44,199 nucleotides of DNA from an uncultured Acetatifactor sp. (lineage in GTDB: Bacteria > Bacillota > Clostridia > Lachnospirales > Lachnospiraceae), in NCBI GenBank assembly GCA_910577235.1, contig CAJTMX010000032.1, positions 1-44,199 of the forward strand, given 5' to 3'. The notes below the pieces were generated by a model that saw nothing but the letters and a program-made list of their open reading frames with translations, had not been told where the DNA came from and did no database searches. Below, in pieces: positions 16,007 through 24,070 of the stretch. How positions within the stretch are numbered: position 1 is the stretch's first letter; the number at the start of each line of letters is the position of its first letter. Made by a program: the position numbers and the translations under genes.

Positions 16007-18405
16007 TTTGTCTGTCCTCCTGTTTCTTTGATCTTCATGGTCAGAGAGATCCTTTTTTTCTGCAGATCCACATCCAGCACCTGCACATCCACGATATCTC
16101 CCACACTGACAGCCTCAAGTGGATGCTTAATATATTTGTCCGTGATCTGGGAGATATGTACCAGCCCGTCCTGATGTACGCCGATGTCCACAAAAGCGCC
16201 GAAGTCGATGACATTGCGCACGGTACCTTTCAGTACCATGCCCGGCTTTAAGTCCTTCATATCCAGAACGTCGCTGCGCAGGATGGGTCTGGGCATATCG
16301 TCTCTGGGGTCGCGGGCCGGTTTTTCCAGCTCCCTCAGGATATCGGTCAGTGTGATCTCACCGATGCCCAGTTCCTGGGCCAGCTGCGCTTTGTTTTTAA
16401 CCCTTTTTTCCAGGCTGCCGCTTTGCCGCCCCGCGTCTGCCCCGGCGCTGGCTTGCGCTGGCCTGCCGTTTTGCGGCTGTGCCCCCTTCCCGGGGTCTTC
16501 CACTCTCACACCGGACATGGCCGCCGCCAGGGCCTTGCCCATGGCCGTATCGGTACTTTTCACCTGAATGGTACGGCTCTGCTTTCTCTGGGCAGGACGC
16601 TGCGCCGCCGCGGTTCCCGGAGCTTTTCTGCCTGCCGCTTTCTCTGCCGCAGCCTTTTTCTGAGCCTCCCGCACATCCTCCACCGTCATGCCCAGCCGGT
16701 CCAGCAGTTTCAGCGTCGCCTGATAGGATTCGGGATGTACGCTGGTGGCGTCTAAGGGGTTGTCCCCGTCCAGTATACGCATAAAGCCCGCGCACTGTTC
16801 ATAGGCCTTGGGCCCCAGCTTGGGTACTTTCAAAAGCTGTTTTCTGTTTACAAAGCGTCCGTTTGTTTCACGGTATTCCACAATATTTCTGGCGATGGTC
16901 TTGTTGATGCCGGATACATACTCCAACAGGGACACGGAGGCGGTGTTCAGGTCCACACCCACCTTGTTCACGCTGTCTTCCACTACGCCTCCCAAGGCCT
17001 CGCCCAGCTTTTTCTGGTTCATGTCATGCTGATACTGCCCCACACCGATGGATTGCGGGTCTATCTTCACCAGCTCCGCCAGAGGGTCCTGAAGTCTGCG
17101 GGCGATGGAGGCGGCGCTTCTCTGTCCCACATCAAAATTGGGGAATTCCTCGGTGGCAAGCTTGCTGGCTGAGTACACGGAGGCTCCGGCCTCGTTGACG
17201 ATCACATACTGCACCGGGCGGTCCAGCTCTTTAAGCAGCTCCACGATCACCTGCTCGGACTCCCTGGAGGCCGTCCCGTTGCCCACGGAGATCAGGTCCA
17301 CACGGTATTTCGAGATCAGGCGTTTAAGCTCTGCCTTGGCCTCCGTCACCTTATTCTGCGGGGCAGTGGGATAGATCACCTTGGTATCCAACACCTTGCC
17401 TGTGGCATCTACCACAGCCAGCTTGCAGCCGGTGCGAAAAGCGGGGTCCCAGCCCAGCACCACCTTGCCGGCTATGGGCGGCTGCAGCAGCAGCTGCTCC
17501 AGATTCTTGCCAAATACGGAGATGGCCCCGTCCTCCGCTTTCTCCGTCAGTTCACCTCTTATCTCCCGCTCGATGGCGGGCGCTATCAACCGTTCATAGG
17601 CATCCCGGCACACCTCCTTGAGCACCGACGCCGTCACCGGATTGTCTTTTTTCAGCGTCTGCTTTTCCAGGTAACGGAGAACGCGTTCTGTGGGAGCCGT
17701 GAGCTTTACTGTCAATACTTTTTCCGCCTCCCCCCGGTTCAGAGCCAGCACCCGGTGCCCGGCGATCTTTTTTACGGGTTCTTCATAATGATAATACATC
17801 TCATATACGCTCTGCGCCTTTTCATCCTTGGCCTCGCTGCTGACGGTTCCCTCGTCAAAGGTAGCCTGACGTATGTAAGCGCGGTGATCCGCCTCATCGG
17901 AAATCTGCTCCGCCAGAATATCCATGGCTCCCTGCAGAGCCTCCCGAGCCGATGCCACACCTTTTTCGGCGGAAACGTATTTCTCCGCCTCCTCTTCCAA
18001 AGGGGTCTGTATCTCCTGGGCCTGAATGGTCTGCGCCAGAGGTTCCAGTCCTTTCTCCCGGGCCACGCTGGCCCTGGTCTTTCTCTTGGGGCGGTAGGGG
18101 CGATACAGGTCCTCCACCGCCACCAGAGTCTGGGCTGCCAGGATCTTGTCCTTTAGTTCCTGCGTCAGCTGTCCCTGCTCTTCTATGCTGCCCAGCACCT
18201 GCTGCTTTTTGTCCTCAAGATTGCGAAGATATTGCAGTCGCTCGTGCAGGTCCCGGAGCTGCTCGTCGTTCAGAGAACCGGTAGCCTCCTTTCTGTATCG
18301 CGAGATAAAGGGGATGGTATTGCCCTCATCGATCAGCTTGACAGCCGCCTCCACCTGCCATTTCTCCACCTGCAATTCTTCTTTGATCGTCTGTAAAATG
18401 TCCAT
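16003..18405 (-). CDS. tex: Tex family RNA-binding transcriptional accessory protein
   Basis: An 800-residue Tex/YhgF protein, associated with nucleic-acid binding and transcription. It starts M-D-I-L-Q and has the N-terminal helical block N-T-I-P-F-I-S-R-Y-R-K-E. The YqgF-like RNase H fold core contains G-W-D-P-A-F-R-T-G-C and S-V-G-N-G-T-A-S-R-E. Next come helix-hairpin-helix repeats (D-L-N-T-A-S-V-S-L-L; L-K-V-P-K-L-G-P) and a C-terminal S1 domain (G-T-V-R-N-V-I-D-F-G-A-F-V-D-I-G). An Ala/Gln/Lys/Gly-rich linker of about 90 residues before the S1 domain is longer than in most homologues. ATG 18405 follows AAGGA; a start nine codons upstream is less likely. Confidence 0.95.
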   Translation of the reverse strand: MDILQTIKEELQVEKWQVEAAVKLIDEGNTIPFISRYRKEATGSLNDEQLRDLHERLQYLRNLEDKKQQVLGSIEEQGQLTQELKDKILAAQTLVAVEDLYRPYRPKRKTRASVAREKGLEPLAQTIQAQEIQTPLEEEAEKYVSAEKGVASAREALQGAMDILAEQISDEADHRAYIRQATFDEGTVSSEAKDEKAQSVYEMYYHYEEPVKKIAGHRVLALNRGEAEKVLTVKLTAPTERVLRYLEKQTLKKDNPVTASVLKEVCRDAYERLIAPAIEREIRGELTEKAEDGAISVFGKNLEQLLLQPPIAGKVVLGWDPAFRTGCKLAVVDATGKVLDTKVIYPTAPQNKVTEAKAELKRLISKYRVDLISVGNGTASRESEQVIVELLKELDRPVQYVIVNEAGASVYSASKLATEEFPNFDVGQRSAASIARRLQDPLAELVKIDPQSIGVGQYQHDMNQKKLGEALGGVVEDSVNKVGVDLNTASVSLLEYVSGINKTIARNIVEYRETNGRFVNRKQLLKVPKLGPKAYEQCAGFMRILDGDNPLDATSVHPESYQATLKLLDRLGMTVEDVREAQKKAAAEKAAGRKAPGTAAAQRPAQRKQSRTIQVKSTDTAMGKALAAAMSGVRVEDPGKGAQPQNGRPAQASAGADAGRQSGSLEKRVKNKAQLAQELGIGEITLTDILRELEKPARDPRDDMPRPILRSDVLDMKDLKPGMVLKGTVRNVIDFGAFVDIGVHQDGLVHISQITDKYIKHPLEAVSVGDIVDVQVLDVDLQKKRISLTMKIKETGGQTK

Positions 18406-18497
18406 ATGTAGTCCTTGCCTTTCCTGTTGCATTCTGCCAATTATCTACGTTTTTATTGGATTTTGACAGTTTTCGTATGCATTTTCTCATATATATT

Positions 18498-18527
18498 ACT
18501 ATAACAGATAACTGCCCCACATTTCAA
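18498..18527 (-). promoter_or_regulatory. Putative promoter of tex
   Basis: On the minus strand TTGAAA (18522-18527) and TATAGT (18498-18503) with 18-bp spacing, about 95 bp before the tex start. Confidence 0.45.
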
Positions 18528-18539
18528 GAAAGAAAATGA

Positions 18540-18568
18540 TTGCCTTTCTGGATAAATGGTGATATAAT
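18540..18568 (+). promoter_or_regulatory. Promoter of the 18610 gene
   Basis: TTGCCT (18540-18545) and a perfect TATAAT (18563-18568) with 17-bp spacing, about 40 bp before the start codon. Confidence 0.65.
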
Positions 18569-18609
18569 AAATAAAATCGCTTATTTAGACAAGCAGGAGT
18601 ATATTTATT

Positions 18610-19002
18610 ATGGATTATCGTCAGAACTCCCCTGCTCCCCGCAGGAATCCGTTCACTGTTGCCTCGCTGGTCCTGGGCATATGTTCTATGGCGAGCATTT
18701 GCACTGCCATATTGCCGCTCCCTCTGGGGGCGCTGGGAATCCTTTTCGCCGTCCTGGCTTATCGGAAGGGACGTCAGATGGATACCATGGCAATGGTCGG
18801 TATCGCAACATCCTGCGTGGGTCTTGCCGTTTCCGTATTTTTCTACGGCGTGGCATTATCCATGATGCCCGCTATGATGCGCGATCCGGATTATCGGGAT
18901 ATGTTGAACCGCTATTCCGAGAATATGTACGGCGAAAGTTATGACGATCTGTTTGAGAGGGCCTACGGTATTGACTTGGACGAGCTTTTCCCCACCGAAT
19001 GA
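18610..19002 (+). CDS. Small two-helix membrane protein (DUF4190-like)
   Basis: A 130-residue protein with a Pro/Arg/Asn-rich cytoplasmic start (N-S-P-A-P-R-R-N-P), two membrane helices (about 16-47 and 60-88) joined by a short basic loop A-Y-R-K-G-R-Q-M, and an acidic C-terminus rich in Tyr, Asp and Glu. The helix pair with the G-I-L-F-A-V-L-A-Y pattern resembles DUF4190 proteins; function unknown. GCAGGAG precedes the ATG. It is 23 bp upstream of the DUF975-like gene and likely co-transcribed. Confidence 0.75.
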   Translation: MDYRQNSPAPRRNPFTVASLVLGICSMASICTAILPLPLGALGILFAVLAYRKGRQMDTMAMVGIATSCVGLAVSVFFYGVALSMMPAMMRDPDYRDMLNRYSENMYGESYDDLFERAYGIDLDELFPTE

Positions 19003-19025
19003 ATGTTAGAAAGGAGTGAGAAAAG

Positions 19026-19772
19026 ATGAACGTACAATATATGACCTCCTCTCAGTTAAAGACCAGGGCAAAAGATTTGCTGGAAGGGCGTTTCGGTTCC
19101 GCTGTTCTGATCATATTTTTGGGCAGCATGATCACCGGAGTTCTGAATATGACCTCCAACAGTTTTGTATCACTTCTTCTGTTGCGGTTAAAACCTTCCT
19201 CCCCGGTGGTCGGCGTCATTACTCTGCTGATCAGCTCGGTGGTTTCCCTGTTCACCAATATATTTTCGGTAGGGTATGCTCTGTTCTTTTTAAATATTGC
19301 CAGTAAGCGCAGTTGTGACATAGGCTGCCTATTCTACGGTTTTAGGTGGCAGTTTGGTAAATGTCTGACTCTGTCCGCTTTTTTTACCTCTGTGTCTTTT
19401 GTCCTGCTATTGCCTGTACAGCTCTGTAACGGCATGTTCGGACAGACACAGGACACAGGCTGGTTGATGGCGAGTCTGTTGCTCAGTTCTATCGCCATGG
19501 TGGCCAGCACCATATTTTATCTGGTTTTTTCACAGTGTTATTTTTTACTGCTGGATTTTCCAGACTACACGGTAAAGCAATTGCTCAGAAGCAGTATGCG
19601 GATCATGAAGGGGCACAAAGGGCGTCTGTTTTATCTACAGGTAAGTTTCATTCCCTTGGTCCTGCTGGCTCTGCTGACTTGTGGCATCGGTATGTTGTGG
19701 CTAACGCCATATGTGCAGATGACATACACTTGCTTTTTCCTTAACCTTATGAATCCCCTTTCGGAGGGCTGA
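19026..19772 (+). CDS. DUF975-like integral membrane protein
   Basis: A 248-residue protein with about six membrane segments. The N-terminal S-S-Q-L-K-T-R-A-K-D-L-L and later the L-R-S-S-M-R-I-M-K-G-H-K-G-R-L-F-Y-L pattern are hallmarks of the DUF975 family, of unknown function. AAAGGAG precedes ATG 19026. It appears to form a two-gene unit with the small membrane protein upstream and faces the iron operon convergently. Confidence 0.8.
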   Translation: MNVQYMTSSQLKTRAKDLLEGRFGSAVLIIFLGSMITGVLNMTSNSFVSLLLLRLKPSSPVVGVITLLISSVVSLFTNIFSVGYALFFLNIASKRSCDIGCLFYGFRWQFGKCLTLSAFFTSVSFVLLLPVQLCNGMFGQTQDTGWLMASLLLSSIAMVASTIFYLVFSQCYFLLLDFPDYTVKQLLRSSMRIMKGHKGRLFYLQVSFIPLVLLALLTCGIGMLWLTPYVQMTYTCFFLNLMNPLSEG

Positions 19773-19792
19773 CCTCAATTTATTGATGGCAT

Positions 19793-19825
19793 GAAGGCCA
19801 TTTCGGTGTAAACCGGATGGCCTTC
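19793..19825. terminator. Hairpin between convergent transcripts
   Basis: GAAGGCCAT pairs with ATGGCCTTC, and inside it CGGT pairs with ACCG around GTAA. No long T run follows on either strand, so termination is only inferred from the position between the ends of the DUF975-like gene and the feo operon. Confidence 0.45.
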
Positions 19826-19849
19826 TGTCGTGTAAAGAAAAATATAGCT

Positions 19850-19990
19850 TTATGAGTGGCAGCTGCCGCCGCAGTGTCTACAGTCTCCGCCACAGTGAAC
19901 GGAGTTTCCGTTTTTTCTGCTGCGCACCATATTTCTGACAACCAGCGCTACAATACCCACAAGCGCTGCCAGTACAATTAACGTTCCCAT
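19850..19990 (-). CDS. FeoB-associated Cys-rich membrane peptide
   Basis: A 46-residue peptide: a single membrane helix from residue 3 to about 18 (M-G-T-L-I-V-L-A-A-L), a basic stretch, and a tail with four cysteines, C-G-G-D-C-R-H-C-G-G-S-C-H-S. This is the usual form of the small Cys-rich proteins found after feoB in Firmicutes, whose exact role is not settled. AAGGAGG is placed ideally before ATG 19990, 12 bp after the feoB stop. Confidence 0.9.
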   Translation of the reverse strand: MGTLIVLAALVGIVALVVRNMVRSRKNGNSVHCGGDCRHCGGSCHS

Positions 19991-20002
19991 TTTGTCTCCT
20001 CC

Positions 20003-22159
20003 TTACGCGGCCTTTTTCTTTATGGTGTCGGTTTCTGTTGTCCTGTTCTCTCCACAGGGTCTTGCCAGCAGATAGATGAAACCGGCCAACAACAGGAACG
20101 CTACTATTGTACCAATTCCGAAGATACCTGTAAAGAGAATTCCGATCTGATAGATACACAGGGACACCGCATAGGCCAGACCGCTCTGGTATCCGATGGC
20201 AAACCAGAACCATTTCGGATTGTTCATCTCCCGCCTGATAGCGCCCATGGCCGCAAAGCAGGGGGCGCACAGCAGATTGAACACCAGGAAAGAATACGCG
20301 GCCTGCCGGGACATACCCTCAAAGTCCAGTACGCCGAACACACTCACCACCTCTTCCTTGGCCACCAGCCCCATAATCGTGGCGATCGTGGCACGGATAT
20401 TGCCAAATCCGAGAGGAGCAAATATCCAGCTGACAGCGCTCCCGGCAATTCCCAGCACACTGTTTTCCAGCTCCATCTCACTGTCAAACAGAAAACGTCC
20501 GCTCACCAAGCCAAAACAGGACCCCGCCCAAATAAGAATAGATGACAGAAGGATAATGGTGCCGGCCTTTTTGATAAAGGACCAGCCCCGCTCCCACATA
20601 CTGCGCAGCACATTGCCCGCAGTGGGCCAGTGGTAGGCCGGAAGTTCCATGACGAAAGGCGCCGGGTCCCCCGCAAATATCCTAGTCTTTTTCAGGATGA
20701 TACCGGAGCAGACGATGGCGGCCACACCAATTAAATATGCGCTGGGAGCCACCCACCAGGCATTGGCAAACAGCGCCGAGGCGATCAGGGCAATAATTGG
20801 CATCTTGGCTCCACAGGGAATAAAAGTGGTGGTCATAATAGTTATCTTTCTGTCCCTGTCGCTCTCAATGGTGCGGGAGGCCATGATACCGGGCACACCG
20901 CAGCCCGAGCCGATCAGCATAGGAATAAAGGATTTGCCGGATAAGCCGAATCTGCGAAAGATCCTGTCCATGATGAATGCCACCCTGGCCATATAGCCAC
21001 AGGCCTCCAGGAATGCCAGAAAAACGAACAGCACCAACATCTGAGGCACAAATCCCAGCACGGCCCCCACACCGCCGATAATTCCGTCCACGATCAGGCT
21101 CTGCAGCCAGGGAGCGCAGCCCACCGACTCCAGCCCCCTCTGTGCCAGCACGGGAATCCCAGGCACCCACACTTCACGGTCTCCCCTCATGCCAAAGAGA
21201 TAGAATCCCTCCCCAAACATACCGTCATTGGTCCAGTCCGTGACCCATGTTCCCACTGTGGATATGGAGATATAGTACACCAAGACCATGATAAGCGCGA
21301 AAATCGGTAGCGCAGCCCACCTGTTGGTAACAACGCGGTCGATTTTGTCGGAGATACTCCTATTGTCTTTTCTTTTTTTGGCGCAGCACTCCCTGATGAC
21401 GGAATCTATATATTCGTATCGGGCATTGGTTATGATGCTTTCCGTGTCATCGCCATAGGCCTTTTCCAGAGCCGTGATCTCCGCAGATACATCCGGCGTA
21501 TGGAGGAGACGGGCCGATATCTTGTCGTCCCGCTCAAGCAGTTTGATGCTGAAGAAACGTTTCTGCGCCTCCGGCACTTCGCTGCCCAGTCTGCCGGACA
21601 CGGTCCCGATGGCGTTCTCAAGGGCAGCGTCATATTTATGCCCCGACATTGCCGGATTTGACTGTACAGCAGCGTCCACGGCACTTTTTACCGCCTCGTA
21701 CACGCCGTTTCCTTTCAATGCAGAGATAGCTGTCACCGGACACCCCAGCTTTTCGGACAATTTTGATACTTGGATTACAGTGCCGCTCTTTTCCAGTACA
21801 TCCAGCATGTTCACCGCCATGACCACCGGAATACCCAATTCCAACAGCTGGGTGGACAGATACAGGTTCCTTTCAATGTTGGTGCCGTCTACAATATTCA
21901 AAATGGCGTCCGGCCGCTCCCCGATCAGATAATCGCGGGCAACCACTTCCTCCAAAGTGTAAGGGGACAGAGAGTATATACCCGGCAGATCCGTGATGAC
22001 AGTCTCCTGCATACCAAAGGAATTTTTCAACCGCCCCTCCTTTTTTTCCACCGTCACTCCCGGCCAGTTTCCGACAAACTGATTAGAGCCGGTCAGCGCG
22101 TTAAATAATGTCGTCTTACCGCAGTTGGGATTACCTGCGAGCGCAATCTTTACTGACAT
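20003..22159 (-). CDS. feoB: Ferrous iron transporter FeoB
   Basis: The main Fe(II) uptake permease. The 718-residue protein has an N-terminal G domain with G-N-P-N-C-G-K-T-T (residues 8-16), D-L-P-G-I-Y-S-L and N-M-L-D. A helical insertion domain follows to about residue 270, then two gate repeats with multiple helices, including G-S-G-C-G-V-P-G and P-C-G-A-K-M-P. The C-terminus is Lys-rich. AAGGAGG precedes ATG 22159. It is third in an operon of feoA-feoA-feoB-Cys peptide. Confidence 0.97.
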   Translation of the reverse strand: MSVKIALAGNPNCGKTTLFNALTGSNQFVGNWPGVTVEKKEGRLKNSFGMQETVITDLPGIYSLSPYTLEEVVARDYLIGERPDAILNIVDGTNIERNLYLSTQLLELGIPVVMAVNMLDVLEKSGTVIQVSKLSEKLGCPVTAISALKGNGVYEAVKSAVDAAVQSNPAMSGHKYDAALENAIGTVSGRLGSEVPEAQKRFFSIKLLERDDKISARLLHTPDVSAEITALEKAYGDDTESIITNARYEYIDSVIRECCAKKRKDNRSISDKIDRVVTNRWAALPIFALIMVLVYYISISTVGTWVTDWTNDGMFGEGFYLFGMRGDREVWVPGIPVLAQRGLESVGCAPWLQSLIVDGIIGGVGAVLGFVPQMLVLFVFLAFLEACGYMARVAFIMDRIFRRFGLSGKSFIPMLIGSGCGVPGIMASRTIESDRDRKITIMTTTFIPCGAKMPIIALIASALFANAWWVAPSAYLIGVAAIVCSGIILKKTRIFAGDPAPFVMELPAYHWPTAGNVLRSMWERGWSFIKKAGTIILLSSILIWAGSCFGLVSGRFLFDSEMELENSVLGIAGSAVSWIFAPLGFGNIRATIATIMGLVAKEEVVSVFGVLDFEGMSRQAAYSFLVFNLLCAPCFAAMGAIRREMNNPKWFWFAIGYQSGLAYAVSLCIYQIGILFTGIFGIGTIVAFLLLAGFIYLLARPCGENRTTETDTIKKKAA

Positions 22160-22188
22160 AAATACCCTCCTTTTTTAACTTACTTTTA

Positions 22189-22202
22189 TTAGTCTCGACT
22201 AA
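22189..22202. promoter_or_regulatory. DtxR-like operator between feoA and feoB
   Basis: TTAGTC-TC-GACTAA, a 14-bp near-palindrome 30 bp before the feoB start. It shares TTAGT...ACTAA with the palindrome over the operon promoter (22745). Iron-dependent DtxR/IdeR-type repressors bind TTAG-rich palindromes of this kind, so I infer iron regulation, possibly of an internal start. Confidence 0.6.
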
Positions 22203-22217
22203 CACATGGTCAAATAA

Positions 22218-22439
22218 TTACTCCACTTCTATCATGTCGGCATCCGCCTTCCGAAGGGAAAGCTCATAGCCTCTGACCGTGATCTCCAGCGGATCTCCCA
22301 GGGGCGCGACTTTTCTCACATGCACCCGCACACCTTGGGTTATTCCCATGTCCATGATCCTGCGTTTTACAGGACCTTTTCCGGTTAACTTTTTCACCGT
22401 GGCTGTCTGCCCCACCGATATATCTCTCAATGTTTTCAT
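22218..22439 (-). CDS. feoA: FeoA family protein (second of two)
   Basis: A 73-residue SH3-like FeoA protein that supports FeoB. It reads from the L-R-D-I-S-V-G-Q start through R-R-I-M-D-M-G-I-T-Q-G to D-P-L-E-I-T-V-R-G-Y-E-L-S-L-R-K, all family signatures. AAAGGAG precedes ATG 22439. It lies 58 bp upstream of feoB, with a DtxR-like palindrome in the gap. Confidence 0.95.
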   Translation of the reverse strand: MKTLRDISVGQTATVKKLTGKGPVKRRIMDMGITQGVRVHVRKVAPLGDPLEITVRGYELSLRKADADMIEVE

Positions 22440-22491
22440 TCCGTCTCTCCTTTACTCGTCTTGTTTGGATTACCTGTAAGAACCGTTTCCC

Positions 22492-22701
22492 TCACACCGT
22501 AATCTTACAGGCCATATCCCTCCCGATAGCCACCCGTGCCTCCCTCACATTGACGATCACATTGCCGCCGGTTACGGAGATCACTGTAACCGTCCCGCCA
22601 GTCACAAAACCCAGGCTCTCCAGAAACCTGCGAATCTCTTCCCTTCCGCCAATCTTTTTGATCACATTTTCCTCGCCTTCCTTTGCCATTGTCAAGGGCA
22701 T
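22492..22701 (-). CDS. feoA: FeoA family protein (first of two)
   Basis: A 69-residue FeoA-domain protein, first gene of the iron operon. The central R-R-F-L-E-S-L-G-F-V-T-G-G and terminal G-N-V-I-V-N-V-R-E-A-R-V-A-I segments fit the SH3-like FeoA fold, but the sequence differs clearly from the second copy, so it is not a recent duplicate. GTGAGG precedes ATG 22701. Transcription is expected from the promoter at 22748 under a TTAGT...ACTAA palindrome. Confidence 0.93.
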   Translation of the reverse strand: MPLTMAKEGEENVIKKIGGREEIRRFLESLGFVTGGTVTVISVTGGNVIVNVREARVAIGRDMACKITV

Positions 22702-22744
22702 AACATCATCCTCACTTTCTCCGTCAGTGGAAATATTTCCAGTA

Positions 22745-22760
22745 GTTAGTATATACTAAC
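22745..22760. promoter_or_regulatory. Iron-repressor operator over the feo promoter
   Basis: GTTAGTAT-ATACTAAC, a perfect 16-bp palindrome that covers the -10 element of the feo promoter. A related site lies before feoB at 22189. Its form and position suit a DtxR-family iron repressor. Confidence 0.75.
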
Positions 22761-22776
22761 TATAAATAGTTGTCAA
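22748..22776 (-). promoter_or_regulatory. Promoter of the feo operon
   Basis: On the minus strand a perfect TTGACA (22771-22776) and TATACT (22748-22753) at 17 bp. The -10 lies inside the palindrome at 22745. Confidence 0.85.
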
Positions 22777-22822
22777 TAACTTTTGTAGAAATTTTTTCCT
22801 GTTTCAGTACAGATGTCTGTAA

Positions 22823-22876
22823 GCAAAAGAGGGTATCGCCGGATCATCTATTCAGATAGTTTGGCGATACCCTCTT
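22823..22876 (-). terminator. Terminator after prfB
   Basis: AAGAGGGTATCGCC and GGCGATACCCTCTT form a perfect 14-bp stem, with a smaller CTATCT/AGATGA pairing inside the loop. On the minus strand the stem ends in CTCTTTTGC. It separates the secA-prfB unit from the feo promoter. Confidence 0.8.
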
Positions 22877-22903
22877 ACATTCAATTTTACCTATGCCTAA
22901 CGC

Positions 22904-24035
22904 TTACTGCTCAGCGACAGGCTTTCTGCCCTGAACGCTCATCCATTTCAGGTAGCCGTTTATAAAGGGGTCCAGTGCCCCGTCCAGCACGGCGTCAGCG
23001 TTTCCGCTCTCCACTTCCGTGCGCAGGTCCTTAACAAGCTTGTAGGGTTGGAGCACATAGGAACGTATCTGATTGCCCCAGGCTATATCCTTGACTTCTC
23101 CTCTGATATCCGAGAGTTTCTCCACATTGGCCTCCTGCTTGAGCAGATACAGCTTGGCTTTTAACATCTGCATGGCCTTATCCTTGTTCTGGAACTGGCT
23201 GCGCTCGTTCTGACACTGCACCACCGTCCCGGTGGGAATATGGGTGATACGGATGGCCGAGGAAGTCTTGTTGATATGCTGCCCGCCTGCACCGCTGCTG
23301 CGGTAGGTGTCGATACGCAGATCCTTCTCGTCGATCTCCACGTCCAGATCTTCCTCGATGTCCGGCATCACATCCAGAGATACAAAGGAAGTCTGGCGCT
23401 TACCCTGCGCGTTAAAGGGAGAGATCCGCACCAGGCGGTGCACTCCTTTTTCCGATTTCAGATAGCCGTAGGCATTGATGCCGTTGACCTGGAAAGTCAC
23501 GGACTTGATGCCCGCCTCGTCTCCGTCCAGGTAGTCCAGCACCTCCAGCGAAAAACCTTTTCGCTCCGCCCAGCGGGTGTACATGCGGTAGAGCATACTG
23601 CACCAATCACAGCTCTCCGTGCCGCCCGCACCTGCATTCAGTTTTAGGATCGCGTTGTTTTTGTCGTACTCGCCCGACAGCAATATGCCGATGCGCAGTC
23701 CTTCCAGTTCTCCGATAAATTCATCCAGTTCCCCCCGTATCTCGGGAATCAGGGAGGCATCCTCCTCCTCGTAACCCATCTCGATCAGGGTGAGAATATC
23801 GTCATACTGGGTCTCCAGCTTGCGAAAACCCTCCACGGTATCCTTCATGTTTTTCAGTTCTTTCATCCGCTTGTTGGAGCGTTCCGGATCGTCCCAAAAA
23901 CCGGGAGCCTCCAACTCCATCTCCAGTTCTTCGATTCGCTTGGCCTTATTAGCAAGGTCAAAGTGAATCCCTCACTTCCGCTAATGGAGTTTCGTAAGTC
24001 AGAAGTTCCGACTTCATAGAATCTAATTCTACCAC
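22904..24035 (-). CDS. prfB: Peptide chain release factor 2, with programmed +1 frameshift
   Basis: RF2 recognises UAA and UGA. The first frame starts at GTG 24035 behind AAGGCGGTGA and encodes 25 residues ending V-R-D-S-L, then TGA at 23958-23960. The second frame resumes at GAC (23959-23957) and encodes 351 more, giving 376 residues in all. The slip sequence CTT-TGA-C with AGGG a few bases upstream is the classic RF2 autoregulatory shift. Downstream are S-P-F (the stop-codon-reading tripeptide) and S-G-A-G-G-Q-H-I-N-K (the peptidyl hydrolysis loop). It follows secA by 35 bp. Confidence 0.96.
23957..23963 (-). other. prfB +1 frameshift site
   Basis: CTTTGAC read on the minus strand: CTT (P site) followed by the in-frame UGA that RF2 itself recognises. 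An upstream GAGGG could act as the stimulatory Shine-Dalgarno-like element. The peptides on both sides (V-R-D-S-L then D-L-A-N-K) join into the normal RF2 sequence. Confidence 0.95.
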
Positions 24036-24070
24036 TTTGCGTCACCGCCTTTCATATTTTATAATCTGAT

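Noticed and set aside
22492..22510. GTAATCTTAC-like sequence as a uronate operator
   Set aside because: It lies within the end of a feoA gene, has the wrong spacing, and is far from any promoter.
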